Below are positions 26,231 to 35,427 of a stretch of 64,000 bases of DNA, piece after piece (within the stretch, counting starts at the first letter, position 1; each line of letters begins with the position of its first letter). The translations under genes were made by a program, and so were the position numbers. Source of the DNA: Maridesulfovibrio zosterae DSM 11974 (GTDB taxonomy: Bacteria > Desulfobacterota > Desulfovibrionia > Desulfovibrionales > Desulfovibrionaceae). Under the pieces are notes generated by a model. The model had not been told where the DNA came from, did no database searches, and saw only the letters and a program-made list of their open reading frames with translations. The stretch spans positions 64,673-128,672 of the forward strand of contig NZ_KE384344.1 of the NCBI RefSeq assembly GCF_000425265.1, in the 5' to 3' direction.

Positions 26231-26719
26231 ATGAGAGACGCTGAGAGAATTGATTTATCTCGTATCGTAGAAATATATAATGCTGCGGTCCCGACCCGTT
26301 TTGCGACAGCAGATACTGATAAAGTGAGCGTTGAGGAAAAACGGGAGTGGTTTGAAAAACATGTTCCCGGTAAAAGACCTCTTTTAGTTCATGAGGAAGG
26401 CGGTCAAATTATCGGCTGGTTAAGTTTTGAATCTTTTTATGGGCGACCTGCTTATGATTATACAGCTGAAATAAGTATTTATATTGATCCTGCTCACTGT
26501 TCAAATGGAGTAGGTACAAGACTTATGCAGGAAGCAATAGAGCTGACTCCTAAACTTGGACTTAAAACAGTCGTTGGTTATATTTTTTCGCATAATGAAT
26601 TGAGCATTGGGTTGTTCAAAAAATTTGGATTTGAAGAATGGGGCAGGCTGCCATATATCGCAGAAATGGATGGCGAAGAGTATAGCCTTTCAATACTGGG
26701 CAGGCGGATAGTTCCTTAA
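26231..26719 (+). CDS. GNAT family N-acetyltransferase (phosphinothricin acetyltransferase-like)
   Basis: A 162-residue GNAT enzyme. It follows the Pat/YncA type: an N-terminal DLSRIVEIYNAAV helix, the strand GWLSFESFYGRPAY, AEISIYIDP and the acetyl-CoA loop HCSNGVGTRLM, ending with SIGLFKKFGFEEWG. Such enzymes acetylate small amines (amino acid analogues such as phosphinothricin or methionine sulfoximine, or L-amino acids). The substrate cannot be deduced. The GrpB-like gene follows after 27 bp and may be co-transcribed. Confidence 0.88.
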   Translation: MRDAERIDLSRIVEIYNAAVPTRFATADTDKVSVEEKREWFEKHVPGKRPLLVHEEGGQIIGWLSFESFYGRPAYDYTAEISIYIDPAHCSNGVGTRLMQEAIELTPKLGLKTVVGYIFSHNELSIGLFKKFGFEEWGRLPYIAEMDGEEYSLSILGRRIVP

Positions 26720-26746
26720 AAATCTTTATAAGGCATTAGTCGATTT

Positions 26747-27310
26747 ATGATAAATGAGACTCTTCACGAAAAAATAAAGCGTGTAACAGCAGAATCTGTT
26801 GAAATTGAGGCTTATAATCCATGCTGGGTCAATCTTTTTGAACATGAAAAACAACATATCTATGAATGTATGCCTGAAGACTTAATCATCCGGATTGAAC
26901 ATTTCGGGTCTACTGCTGTACCAGGTCTTGCAGCTAAATCCATAGTTGATATGGTTATTGAAATTTACGATGAAGAGCTGGGTAGAATCATTATTCCAAA
27001 AGTCCTAGAGCCGCAGGGATATGATTGTTTCTGGCGGCCATTAGGCAATGAGAATGTACCTCCATATTTTACATGGTGTATTAAACGTGATGGACGCGGA
27101 TCAAGGACACATCATTTGCATTTTGTGAAGGCTGGTTTCAAGAATAATGAATTACGATTTCGGGATATACTCAGGTCAAATCAGGCTATTGCAGCCGAAT
27201 ATGGAGCATTAAAAATAAGGCTTTCACAAGAGTATTCGAAAGACCGCATAAAATATACTCAGGCCAAAGGTGATTTTATTTGCGGTGTTTTGAATGCAGA
27301 AAACAAATAA
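26747..27310 (+). CDS. GrpB/UPF0157 family protein (nucleotidyltransferase fold)
   Basis: A 187-residue GrpB-family protein. The signature RIEHFGSTAVPGLAAKSIVDM, with GS and the following D-x-D-like acidic residue, marks the minimal nucleotidyltransferase superfamily; THHLHFVKAG is the conserved second motif. Biochemical role unknown for most members. Weak SD upstream. Convergent with the RluA gene, with 24 bp between stops. Confidence 0.85.
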   Translation: MINETLHEKIKRVTAESVEIEAYNPCWVNLFEHEKQHIYECMPEDLIIRIEHFGSTAVPGLAAKSIVDMVIEIYDEELGRIIIPKVLEPQGYDCFWRPLGNENVPPYFTWCIKRDGRGSRTHHLHFVKAGFKNNELRFRDILRSNQAIAAEYGALKIRLSQEYSKDRIKYTQAKGDFICGVLNAENK

Positions 27311-27333
27311 AGATGCTGTTTTAAGGGTATAGT

Positions 27334-27978
27334 TTAGAACAGCGGTGGAATATCAAACTCCATGACCTCATTGGTTTTAGGATGTGTAAATGATAAGTAG
27401 CGTGCATGCAGTTTAAGCTGTCCCGGGGCTGTTCCTGAACCATACAGCCTGTCTCCAACAATAGGATATCCTAACCCTTGAGGATGTGCCGAGTGAACTC
27501 TCAGCTGATGGGTTCGGCCTGTATGTGGTGTGAATTCTATTCTGGTTAGTCCGTTTTCAATACCCAGCTTACGCCAGTGGGTAATACCAAGTTTTCCATG
27601 TATCGGATCATAGACCTGATACGGGCGATTAAATGGATCAAGACGGAAAGCCATCTCGATAACTCCTTCGTCTTCTTTTACAATACCCTCAAGTAATGCT
27701 TCGTAACGTTTCTTAACAAGTCTTTTTTGGAACTGATCCACTAATTCGCGCACAGCTCTGGCTGTAAGTCCTAGTACCAGCAGGCCGGATGTATCCATAT
27801 CGAGTCTATGAACAGTGGGGAATTTTCGGCACTCAGGGAACATTTGTTGCACTCTGGTCACAACACAATCCTGATTTTCTGGGCCGCGTCCGGGTACAGA
27901 TAGAAGTCCGCTGGGCTTGTTGACAACGACAATCTTGCGGTCAGCATATATTATATCGAGAAGTTCTGAGCTGTTCAT
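27334..27978 (-). CDS. RluA-family RNA pseudouridine synthase (catalytic domain only)
   Basis: A 214-residue RluA-type synthase lacking the S4 domain. Visible are VVNKPSGLLSVPG, the catalytic motif HRLDMDTSGLLVL (Asp is the nucleophile), KRYEALLEG, PHTGRTHQLRVH and a closing LHARYLSFTHP. It isomerises uridines in rRNA or tRNA; the close similarity is to the RluA (23S U746/tRNA U32) type and to the C-terminal half of long RluA proteins whose N-terminal half is encoded separately at 15422-16180. Single gene. Confidence 0.93.
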   Translation of the reverse strand: MNSSELLDIIYADRKIVVVNKPSGLLSVPGRGPENQDCVVTRVQQMFPECRKFPTVHRLDMDTSGLLVLGLTARAVRELVDQFQKRLVKKRYEALLEGIVKEDEGVIEMAFRLDPFNRPYQVYDPIHGKLGITHWRKLGIENGLTRIEFTPHTGRTHQLRVHSAHPQGLGYPIVGDRLYGSGTAPGQLKLHARYLSFTHPKTNEVMEFDIPPLF

Positions 27979-28562
27979 AGATAAGAAGTGATTTTTGATG
28001 TTAATTTTTATTATCAGTCTTTATGATAGGTAAAAGTCTTTAACTTAAATAAGTTTAGATATAAAGAAATATCTTTGTGAATGAAATAACAGAATTGTAA
28101 GTCCGTATAATAGTGTTTTTATCGTCTTTAATTCATAAAAAAGAATATTTTTATGAATTTTATTCGTGATTTTTGATGTAATTTGAAATTTGAGTTTTAT
28201 TCATACTAAATTGGTATTGAATAATTGCTTATAATGTGCGGTTGGACATTAAATAGTCTGAAAAATAGTAACACGAAACAGTAGGTAGTTATGCGTCTGA
28301 GCTGGTCAGAGTATGTGAAAAAAATATTTATAAGTAATTAGAGTAGTTAAATACTAGATTGTAATAAATTTCACAATCTACCTCTTTTTTTGATTGCATA
28401 ATCAAATGAAGCTGGATATTAACTGATTAACGGATCAACACAAACTTCGAGATATAAATTCGGGGAAAGTTAGTAGCCGAAAGTTTTTAGTCAGGAATCA
28501 AAAGATAATTTATAATATTTTTTAAAATTTTACTTCCATTCTAAATGGAACAGGTAGCAGAG
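27979..28562. other. Intergenic region upstream of the BOF-domain gene
   Basis: About 580 bp, very AT-rich, no gene recognised. A short inverted repeat TTCCATT/AATGGAA lies at the very end, around 28534-28550, close to the start of the next gene. Promoters of both divergent genes must lie here. Confidence 0.45.
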
Positions 28563-28904
28563 ATGAAAAAAATGAGTGTTCTTTTTTTATTACTACTCGT
28601 GATTGTGGCTGCAGCAGCAACTTCTGAAACTATTGATTTTAAATCCAACGATGTAACAACCGTTGCCGAAGCAAGAGTTTCCGGGGCAGATACAAAGGCT
28701 GTCGTTAAAGGTCATATCGTAAGAAAGATCAACGACAATAAATACGTATTTCAGGACAAGACTGGCGAAATCATTATTGACCTCAGCCCTAAAGCGGGAT
28801 CCCTCCCTGCTGATACTACTGCTGAGATTGAGATTGAAGGCCGGGTCGAGCAGGACCTCGTTTTCGCCGGAATCGAAGCCCAGAAAATATCCGTCCTTAA
28901 CTAG
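28563..28904 (+). CDS. BOF-domain (YgiW/YdeI-type OB-fold) periplasmic protein
   Basis: About 113 residues. A signal peptide (MKKMSVLFLLLLVIVAAAA) is followed by a single bacterial OB-fold (PF04076): VKGHIVRKINDNKYVFQDKTGEI, DLSP, AEIEIEGRVEQD. E. coli YgiW and YdeI of this family are periplasmic proteins tied to stress tolerance; some relatives bind small ligands. ATG 28563 fits the signal peptide best; a longer frame starts six codons earlier. Single gene with a terminator. Confidence 0.85.
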   Translation: MKKMSVLFLLLLVIVAAAATSETIDFKSNDVTTVAEARVSGADTKAVVKGHIVRKINDNKYVFQDKTGEIIIDLSPKAGSLPADTTAEIEIEGRVEQDLVFAGIEAQKISVLN

Positions 28905-28988
28905 TACGGACCTCACAGGAATTACCATTCCACCCTCAGAAAGGTCGTAAATCAGACTTCTTGAAACTGAATTGTCAGCAGTTATCAG

Positions 28989-29021
28989 GGCCGCGTCAGA
29001 TGATGCGGCCTTTCTGTTTTT
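28989..29021 (+). terminator. Terminator after the BOF-domain gene
   Basis: GGCCGC pairs with GCGGCC around a 10-nt loop, then TTTCTGTTTTT. Confidence 0.85.
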
Positions 29022-29064
29022 AAGAGAGTCATATACGGCAATTGATATTGAATTCTAGAGAAGT

Positions 29065-31383
29065 CTAATTAATTTCCATGATTGTTGATAGCAGTTTATC
29101 TTTTGATATCGGCTTGGTTAAGAATGAGTCACAGCCAGCAGCAAGAATTTTTTCCTTAGCTTCAGTTAACGCATGAGCTGTAAGAGCTACAATTATACAA
29201 GGATCGAAGAACTTATCTTTTTCCCATTCCCTGATTCTGCGCGTACATTCATAGCCATCCATAATAGGCATCTCAATGTCCATGAAGATTATATCAAAAT
29301 GTAAATTCTGAACTTTTTTGAAGCCTTCTTCTCCATTATGGGCAATGCTCAGATTATGAGGCAGATCTTTTAAAAACATTTTAATCAGCATGCAATTTGC
29401 CTTATTGTCTTCAATCAGGAGTATATTAAGTGACCGGACTTTAAGCGTTTTGTCGTATATTTTATTGTCCGGAGTCTCCTTTGAGCTGTCTGTGCTGTTA
29501 AAGACTTCTTTCGCACAACTCTCAAGATTGAGCATATTTAGCGGACACAATTGTACACAGCCTTTAAAGTTATCAATATAGTCATGTCCTACTGTTGTCA
29601 GCAATACTATAAGTTCTTCCGGGACATTCAAACTTACTAACGATGACACTGTCTGCTGCCAGGACCATCCGTGAATTGAATCCTTGATAAGATAAAGGTC
29701 ATACGGAGAGCCTTGTTTTATGCTGCCACCAATCAAAGATCTAGCGACATCTATGTTTTCTGCTTTATCAACTGTTTTTACCCGTGTCTTCAATCTGGTG
29801 GCAAGTGACAGTCTTGAGTAATCTTGATCGTTAATGAGTAGAATTGATTTATTTTTGAGTGTGGATTTATTATCAAAGTTATTCTGAACTATTGTAAATG
29901 GAATTTCCATATACACGGTAGTACCGAATCCTTTTTGACTTTCAATCCATATTTTGCCTTGCATAGCCTCACAAAGTGATCTGCAGATAGAAAGTCCCAA
30001 TCCTGTGCCACCATATTTTCTGGTTGTGGAGGAGTCGGCTTGCGTGAATTGATCGAATATAGCCTCAACCTTGTCTTCAGGGATTCCTATCCCGCTGTCT
30101 TTAACCTCAAAGTGAACAAATATTTGATTTTCAGAATTCTGGCTTGCAGTCTTATTGATTGAAGTCTCAACGACTACAAATCCTCGTTCTGTAAATTTAA
30201 TGGCATTTCCAATGAGATTTACAAATATCTGTTGAAGTCTTGATGGGTCGCCTGATACTTGCGTTGGAACATCGCTGTTGATGGTGTATGCCAATTCAAG
30301 CCCCTTGCTGTGCCCTGCATGAGCTGTAACTTTAAATGCTTTACCTATAATGTGGTCTAGATCGATTGTTTTATTTTCAAAAGCAAATTTGCCAGACTCT
30401 ATTTTACTAAGATCAAGAATTTCATTTATTAGATGTAGTAAAGCATCTCCTGATTCCTGCAATATTCCAACTATTCTTAGCTGTTCTCTATCAAGGCCAG
30501 ATTCAGCCAGTATGCTTGCCATGCCGAGAATAGCATTCATCGGAGTTCTTATCTCGTGACTCATTGCTGCTAAAAATTGGGATTTTGCAATAGTTCCTTT
30601 TGCGGCCTCAACGGCCATGGCTTCTGATTTTGCAATGGCTTTAACTAACTGCTCATTAGCTGCTTCCAATTCAAATGTCCGCTCTTGCACATTCACTTCA
30701 AGGTGTTTGTATAGGCTTTGCAATTTTTTGCTCATATGGTTGAAATTCAGGGCAAGTATCCCGATTTCATCCATCCTTTCTCCTATATCAACTGTTACAA
30801 ACTCTCGGCGGGCAATTTTTCGAGTACTGTTTGCAAGAAGTCGTATCGGAGAAATAAGAATACGCTGGAAGAAGGCATCAAGAACTATAATGGTGCAAAG
30901 CATGCACGCACTGAACAGAATAATCAGGCTTATAGTTTTGTCCCTGATTTCTTTTTTTACTTTTTCAAGCTTAATGCCGATCTCAACTCGCCCAATATTC
31001 TCATTATCGACAACGATCGGATGTGAGACGATCATGATATTGTCAGAGTATGTAGGTCTGTTTTTTACCGTATGTACTTTGGAAAATATATTTCCAGACT
31101 GAAGAAGTGAGGTGCCTCCTTGATCAAATACTTCACAAAAAGCTACTTGGGGTGACTGTTCTATCGATAAAGCAAGGTCTTCCACTAAGAAGAAACTGAA
31201 CCGGGGAAGATATTCCGCACATGATCTTGCTGCAAGAGCTGCAATTGCATTTCCATTCTCGTAGAGGTTGCTTTTCAACAATCTTTTTTGAGTTTCTACG
31301 ATATAGTACCCAAGAATAAAAAAGAATATAATAAGAACTATGCCGGTCCCTAATGATATTTTTAACCGTAAACTGTTTTTCAT
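29065..31383 (-). CDS. Hybrid sensor histidine kinase with degenerate and intact receivers
   Basis: A 772-residue membrane kinase. Two transmembrane helices (about 8-30 and 150-172) bracket a small periplasmic domain; HAMP, coiled coil, HisKA (FLAAMSHEIRTPMNAILG, His near 277) and HATPase (NLIGNAIKFTERG, DSGIGIPED, GTGLGLSICRSL) follow. The first receiver (about 513-630) is degenerate: ILLINDQDYS keeps one acidic residue and YLIKDSI replaces the usual phosphoacceptor motif. The second (about 650-770) is intact, with FMDIEMPIMDG. Starts 34 bp after the stop of the BMP-family binding protein, which is presumably its extracytoplasmic ligand sensor. No response regulator with output domain is adjacent. 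Confidence 0.9.
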   Translation of the reverse strand: MKNSLRLKISLGTGIVLIIFFFILGYYIVETQKRLLKSNLYENGNAIAALAARSCAEYLPRFSFFLVEDLALSIEQSPQVAFCEVFDQGGTSLLQSGNIFSKVHTVKNRPTYSDNIMIVSHPIVVDNENIGRVEIGIKLEKVKKEIRDKTISLIILFSACMLCTIIVLDAFFQRILISPIRLLANSTRKIARREFVTVDIGERMDEIGILALNFNHMSKKLQSLYKHLEVNVQERTFELEAANEQLVKAIAKSEAMAVEAAKGTIAKSQFLAAMSHEIRTPMNAILGMASILAESGLDREQLRIVGILQESGDALLHLINEILDLSKIESGKFAFENKTIDLDHIIGKAFKVTAHAGHSKGLELAYTINSDVPTQVSGDPSRLQQIFVNLIGNAIKFTERGFVVVETSINKTASQNSENQIFVHFEVKDSGIGIPEDKVEAIFDQFTQADSSTTRKYGGTGLGLSICRSLCEAMQGKIWIESQKGFGTTVYMEIPFTIVQNNFDNKSTLKNKSILLINDQDYSRLSLATRLKTRVKTVDKAENIDVARSLIGGSIKQGSPYDLYLIKDSIHGWSWQQTVSSLVSLNVPEELIVLLTTVGHDYIDNFKGCVQLCPLNMLNLESCAKEVFNSTDSSKETPDNKIYDKTLKVRSLNILLIEDNKANCMLIKMFLKDLPHNLSIAHNGEEGFKKVQNLHFDIIFMDIEMPIMDGYECTRRIREWEKDKFFDPCIIVALTAHALTEAKEKILAAGCDSFLTKPISKDKLLSTIMEIN

Positions 31384-31417
31384 ATGGATTAATTGTATAT
31401 TTTAAATTCAGTGATTA

Positions 31418-32425
31418 TTATTTTAGTGAATTATGTGATGGGGTGTCTGTTTTTAAATCAATTGTGATTTTCCCATTGATAATCTTATTTTTTATGATGC
31501 TTATGTTGTTTAATATTTGATCAGATATTTTATCACGGGTGTATTTCATCTTACTTAATCCGACACCGTTCTCTTTTAGTCCGTAAAAAGATGGACCTGC
31601 ATTAAAGCGATTTTTCATCAGGGCTTTAAGCTCTTCATAACAGGCCATATCAAGTTTTTTTATCATGCTTGTCAGCACAAATCCTTTGGCCAGAGAATCT
31701 TGATCAGAGTCAACACCTATAGCATATTTTCCGTTACGCCGTGCTGCTTCAATTACACCGTTACCTGTCAGGCCTGCTACTGTGAAAATAATATCTGCTC
31801 CGTCAGCGTACTGATTCATAGCAATTGCATTCCCTTTATCCGGTGCGTTAAAACCGGAAAAATCTCCAATAGGAGAGACGTAAGAAATTTCAATGTCTAT
31901 ATCAGGAACTGCGAACTTGGCCCCTTGTACATATCCTTTCTGAAACTTTAAGACAGGAGGTACAGGTGTCCCGCCGATGAATCCTATTTTCCCAGTCTTA
32001 CTCATGTAAGCAGCAAGTGCTCCTGCCAGAAAGGAGCCTTCCTCCTGCTTAAATTCTACTGAAGAAACATTTGGTATTTTATTAAGCGGTATCTCAAGAA
32101 GAATAAATTTCTTTTCAGGAAATTTAGGTGCGAGAGTCTTTACAAGTTGAGCATGTTGTATACCTATCAAGATAACTGCATCACATTGTTTTATCAGCTT
32201 TAGAAAATCTTTTTCAGTGGTTTCGCCATTCTTTTCAGGTTCAAGAATAATTAGTTTAAATTTGAATTCTTGCTGGGCTTTTCTCACTCCACCGTAACTC
32301 ATGTCGTTGTATGACAGGTCGCCCAGACCTGGTGACCCCGTGACAAATCCCACAGTCAGCGGCGAAGCGTAGGCTGTACCAGCAAGAATGACGGTTATCA
32401 GAATTGCAGAAATATATTTTTTCAT
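31418..32425 (-). CDS. BMP-family periplasmic binding protein paired with a histidine kinase
   Basis: About 335 residues: signal peptide (MKKYISAILITVILAGTAYA) and a BMP/PnrA-type fold (PF02608), as in purine-nucleoside receptors such as PnrA/TmpC. Typical segments are GFVTGSPGLGDLSYNDMSYGG, VILIGIQHAQ, EGSFLAGALAAYMSKTGKIGFIGG, and ADIIFTVAGLTGNGVIEAA with GVDSDQDSL. The start codon chosen is 23 codons inside the longest frame, where the signal peptide begins. No ABC permease or ATPase is nearby; the next gene is a hybrid histidine kinase 34 bp away, so a sensory rather than transport role is likely. The ligand could be a nucleoside, but only by family analogy. Confidence 0.85.
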   Translation of the reverse strand: MKKYISAILITVILAGTAYASPLTVGFVTGSPGLGDLSYNDMSYGGVRKAQQEFKFKLIILEPEKNGETTEKDFLKLIKQCDAVILIGIQHAQLVKTLAPKFPEKKFILLEIPLNKIPNVSSVEFKQEEGSFLAGALAAYMSKTGKIGFIGGTPVPPVLKFQKGYVQGAKFAVPDIDIEISYVSPIGDFSGFNAPDKGNAIAMNQYADGADIIFTVAGLTGNGVIEAARRNGKYAIGVDSDQDSLAKGFVLTSMIKKLDMACYEELKALMKNRFNAGPSFYGLKENGVGLSKMKYTRDKISDQILNNISIIKNKIINGKITIDLKTDTPSHNSLK

Positions 32426-32636
32426 TATCCACTCTAACTTTAGTGATATTAATTTAATAATTGGGACTGTCAATTTTGAAATAGTGAGAACCAAACCCGT
32501 TACTTTTAATTAAATATCATTAGATGTTCAAAACCAAAAGCCTTGTCTTTAGAGATAAATTATCTATCAGAGTATAATAAAAGATTGGATAATAGGTTAA
32601 ATGCGTGAAAAGTTATTCAACCTGAATATAGTAGAA

Positions 32637-32671
32637 ATGAAAAAGCCTTTAAACATGGGTGTTTAAAGGCT
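32637..32671 (-). terminator. Terminator of the EamA exporter gene
   Basis: AGCCTTTAAACA pairs perfectly with TGTTTAAAGGCT across 4 nt; on the minus strand TTTTTC follows. Confidence 0.85.
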
Positions 32672-32706
32672 ATATGTTTTACTGTAATATACGGTAGTTT
32701 ATCTTT

Positions 32707-33657
32707 CTAGTCGAAGCGGGGTTTTTTCCGTAAAAAAGATAGTGGATTAGTTTTGATGTTGATTTTGTCACCACGCTGGGCCAATCCGACCCCCGCAAAG
32801 ATGATTCCCGAGGCAATTATTTGAGTGAAAGTCAGAGTCTCATCCAGTATAGCCCATCCAAAAAAAGCAGCAATTGCCGGTACCAGGTTAATGAATGCAG
32901 AAGCTTTTCCTGCCGGAAGTCTGCTCATTCCAACATTATACAACCCAAATGCTCCGAGGGTTACAAATGCTCCGAGGTAACCAGCTATAGCCAGCGTATG
33001 CATGGGATCTGCACCGATTCCATCACGGATTAAAAGATATAGCCCCGGAAGAAAGAATACGCACCCAGCAGCATTTTGAACTGCAGTAAGTGTCCATGGG
33101 CCATAGCTGGCAGAGAGTCTTTTAACCAGAAGCATATATCCTGCAGCGCAGCACATAGCTAAAAGTTCAAGAAAATTACCTAAAGCTGGATTATTTGCAT
33201 TTGCCGAAGGATTTCCGCTCATAGTCAGTGCTGCAACTCCAAGCATTGAAAGAGCAAGTCCAGCCCAGCCTGCAATTGTTGTCCTTTCTTTAAAAAAAAT
33301 ACCTGCGCCAACTGCGACCATAAGAGGTAATGATGCTGAGATTAGTCCTGCCTGAGTAGCGGATGTGTATGTTAGAGCATATGATTCAAATAAAAAATAC
33401 AGGCATGGCATAAAGAAAGCCATAAGAGCCAGAGCCTTGCGGTCTTTTCCACCTCTTATAGGTGAATACATTTTTGCGGTGAATGGGGTTAGAATTAATG
33501 TCGCTATGCCTGTGCGTATCCACATTACCGCCCATGGATTAAGGAAGTTGACAAGATACTTCATAGCGGCAAATGCACTCCCCCAGAGCAATACAGCTCC
33601 TAGAATTGCCGCAATAGGTATAAGGGTTGAAGATGTCTTTGAGCTTTCGTTAATCAT
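32707..33657 (-). CDS. EamA/DMT family exporter
   Basis: Membrane protein of 316 residues with ten predicted helices in two EamA repeats (first starting AILGAVLLWGSAFAAMKYL, second around ALGNFLELLAMCCAAGYMLL). Family members export amino acids, nucleosides or other metabolites, or are of unknown substrate. Preceded, on the same strand, by an AraC-type regulator gene 258 bp upstream, which may control it. Confidence 0.9.
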   Translation of the reverse strand: MINESSKTSSTLIPIAAILGAVLLWGSAFAAMKYLVNFLNPWAVMWIRTGIATLILTPFTAKMYSPIRGGKDRKALALMAFFMPCLYFLFESYALTYTSATQAGLISASLPLMVAVGAGIFFKERTTIAGWAGLALSMLGVAALTMSGNPSANANNPALGNFLELLAMCCAAGYMLLVKRLSASYGPWTLTAVQNAAGCVFFLPGLYLLIRDGIGADPMHTLAIAGYLGAFVTLGAFGLYNVGMSRLPAGKASAFINLVPAIAAFFGWAILDETLTFTQIIASGIIFAGVGLAQRGDKINIKTNPLSFLRKKPRFD

Positions 33658-33915
33658 ATTTTCACCTTTAGGGGCATGGTTATGAAACTATTGAATATGT
33701 GTCTTGGAAAATATTGCTGTCTGCCTTTGGACAAGTAGATAAGTATTCAACAAAAATATCACTAGAGCTGGATTGTATAAGTATATTCTCTGCTGTTATT
33801 AAAATATTCAATCGACAGGCTGGTTCTGATGGTATTTAACGATGGCTAATGTCAGGAATAATAACTAACTGGTGGTAAAAATTAGTATATCAAGATTTGA
33901 TACATGATCCTTTCG

Positions 33916-34731
33916 CTAGATATTTGTATATTGAGATGGAGTTGCCCCAGTGTATTTGCGGAATGTATTAGTAAAATGGCTTTGATCTGAGAATCCACTT
34001 TGAAGTGCTGTTTCTGCAAAAGAAAGTCCAGAGCGCAAAAGTCTTTTAGCATGTTCGAGACGTTGCTGAAGGTGATAGCTGTGTGGTGGCAGACCAGTAT
34101 TTTTACGAAATACTCTTAGTAGATGGTATCGTGATAATCCAGCCACCTTTGAAAGTTCGTCCAGTGAAATCTTGCTTGATAGATTTTCATTTAAGTACTC
34201 TCGAGCCTGCTTAACGGCTGCTGGTTCGTTTGTTCGCGGTACTTTTGAGGTTGTATCGCAGTGCCTTGTCAGTAAGGCTGCGGCAGCTCTTGCCAGAGCT
34301 GTATCAAGGGCCAGTTGGCTGCTTTGACCGGAAACAACTTGTCCAAGCTGGATCAGAGTTCCGGTAGTCAGTTTGTCTTCAATCACTACAGAACTGAATT
34401 CTGGAAGTCCGTCTTTTTCTGCTAAATCTTGAAGTGCTTTTTTTATGAGCGGATTTTCAAAGCTGAATACACGATAAGTGATTTCAGTTTCTGAATTTGT
34501 AAGAACACCGGAGTGGACAAGTCCGGGATTAAATAACGCAATTTCTCCGCCGCGAACGAATGAACTGCCTGCGCCAGGGCGCCGACAATAGCACCCACCT
34601 GACTCCATTACTCCTACAGAGTGAAATCCGTGGGTGTGGTTGGGGAAAGAGTGGTTGGAATTAATAACTTCCTGAATCTCAAGACCTTCAATTTCTTTGG
34701 GCCTGAGATATCTTATTTGGCCTTTGCTCAT
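33916..34731 (-). CDS. AraC family transcriptional regulator
   Basis: A 271-residue regulator with an N-terminal cupin-like sensor (SFPNHTHGFHSVGVMESGG, FNPGLVHSG) and a C-terminal double HTH (ISLDELSKVAGLSRYHLLRVF, then ALQSGFSDQSHFTNTFRKYTG with the usual PSQY after it). ATG at 34731 preferred over GTG three codons upstream since GGTGA is six bases away. AraC regulators of this form commonly control an adjacent exporter; the EamA gene downstream fits. Confidence 0.9.
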   Translation of the reverse strand: MSKGQIRYLRPKEIEGLEIQEVINSNHSFPNHTHGFHSVGVMESGGCYCRRPGAGSSFVRGGEIALFNPGLVHSGVLTNSETEITYRVFSFENPLIKKALQDLAEKDGLPEFSSVVIEDKLTTGTLIQLGQVVSGQSSQLALDTALARAAAALLTRHCDTTSKVPRTNEPAAVKQAREYLNENLSSKISLDELSKVAGLSRYHLLRVFRKNTGLPPHSYHLQQRLEHAKRLLRSGLSFAETALQSGFSDQSHFTNTFRKYTGATPSQYTNI

Positions 34732-34960
34732 AATATTCACCGCTAAAAAAGATTCGCATATAGACTATTGCAATGCAAGCTATCTGTATACGTTTATGCG
34801 GTCTTGTAAAAAATTGCTGTATTATAAATTCGGCATGCAAATATGCTGAATATGTTTTTTATTTTGTAAAGGGCTCTACCTAATATATGCGGTTGAACTT
34901 TATCATTTTATGTATAAATAATTCTTGAGCATGGAAGTTAAGACGGGTGTGTTTATTTTG

Positions 34961-34993
34961 TGATGTCAGCATTGTTTACATCATTTGATGTCA
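34961..34993 (+). promoter_or_regulatory. Repeated TGATGTCA boxes upstream of the alkyltransferase-like gene
   Basis: TGATGTCA occurs at 34961-34968 and again at 34986-34993, 25 bp apart (about 2.4 helix turns), in AT-rich DNA some 40-70 bp before the next start codon. Possible activator or repressor sites; nothing else identifies the binder. Confidence 0.3.
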
Positions 34994-35033
34994 TTTCGTT
35001 TTAAAATTTAAAAAACTTATCTAACAAAAATTA

Positions 35034-35348
35034 ATGATGGCAAAGCAAATATTTACTGCACAGGTTATTGAGGTTGTACGTGCAATCCCAAAAGGGAAAG
35101 TTGCAACGTATGGTGGAATTGCTGCATTGGCAGGTAATTCTCGTGGAGCACGGCAGGTGGTAAGAGTTCTGCATATTTATTCCGCAAAGGAGAATTTACC
35201 GTGGCAGAGAGTAGTTAATCGTGAGGGCTGTATTTCTTTAAAACCTGGACATGGATACGAGGAACAGAAGGAGCTTCTGGATCAAGAGGGCATTGAATTT
35301 GATCTTTCAAATCGTATTGATTTGGAGAAATATCTGTGGATTCCGTAA
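35034..35348 (+). CDS. Alkyltransferase-like protein (ATL, MGMT homologue lacking the acceptor Cys)
   Basis: A 104-residue MGMT-family DNA-binding domain: IPKGKVATYGGIAALAGNSRGARQVVRVL contains the HTH with arginine finger. The active-site region reads LPWQRVVNREG, with Trp where methyltransferases have the Cys of PCHR, so the protein cannot dealkylate. ATL proteins bind O6-alkylguanine and hand lesions to nucleotide excision repair. Here the His after the Trp is Gln, a less usual variant. No SD is evident. Confidence 0.85.
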   Translation: MMAKQIFTAQVIEVVRAIPKGKVATYGGIAALAGNSRGARQVVRVLHIYSAKENLPWQRVVNREGCISLKPGHGYEEQKELLDQEGIEFDLSNRIDLEKYLWIP

Positions 35349-35427
35349 GAGCGATATGAATATCCCAGGTCGATAGTTATGACTGAAGTGTTAAATTATC
35401 CTGCTACATAACTATGAGCGGTCATTT

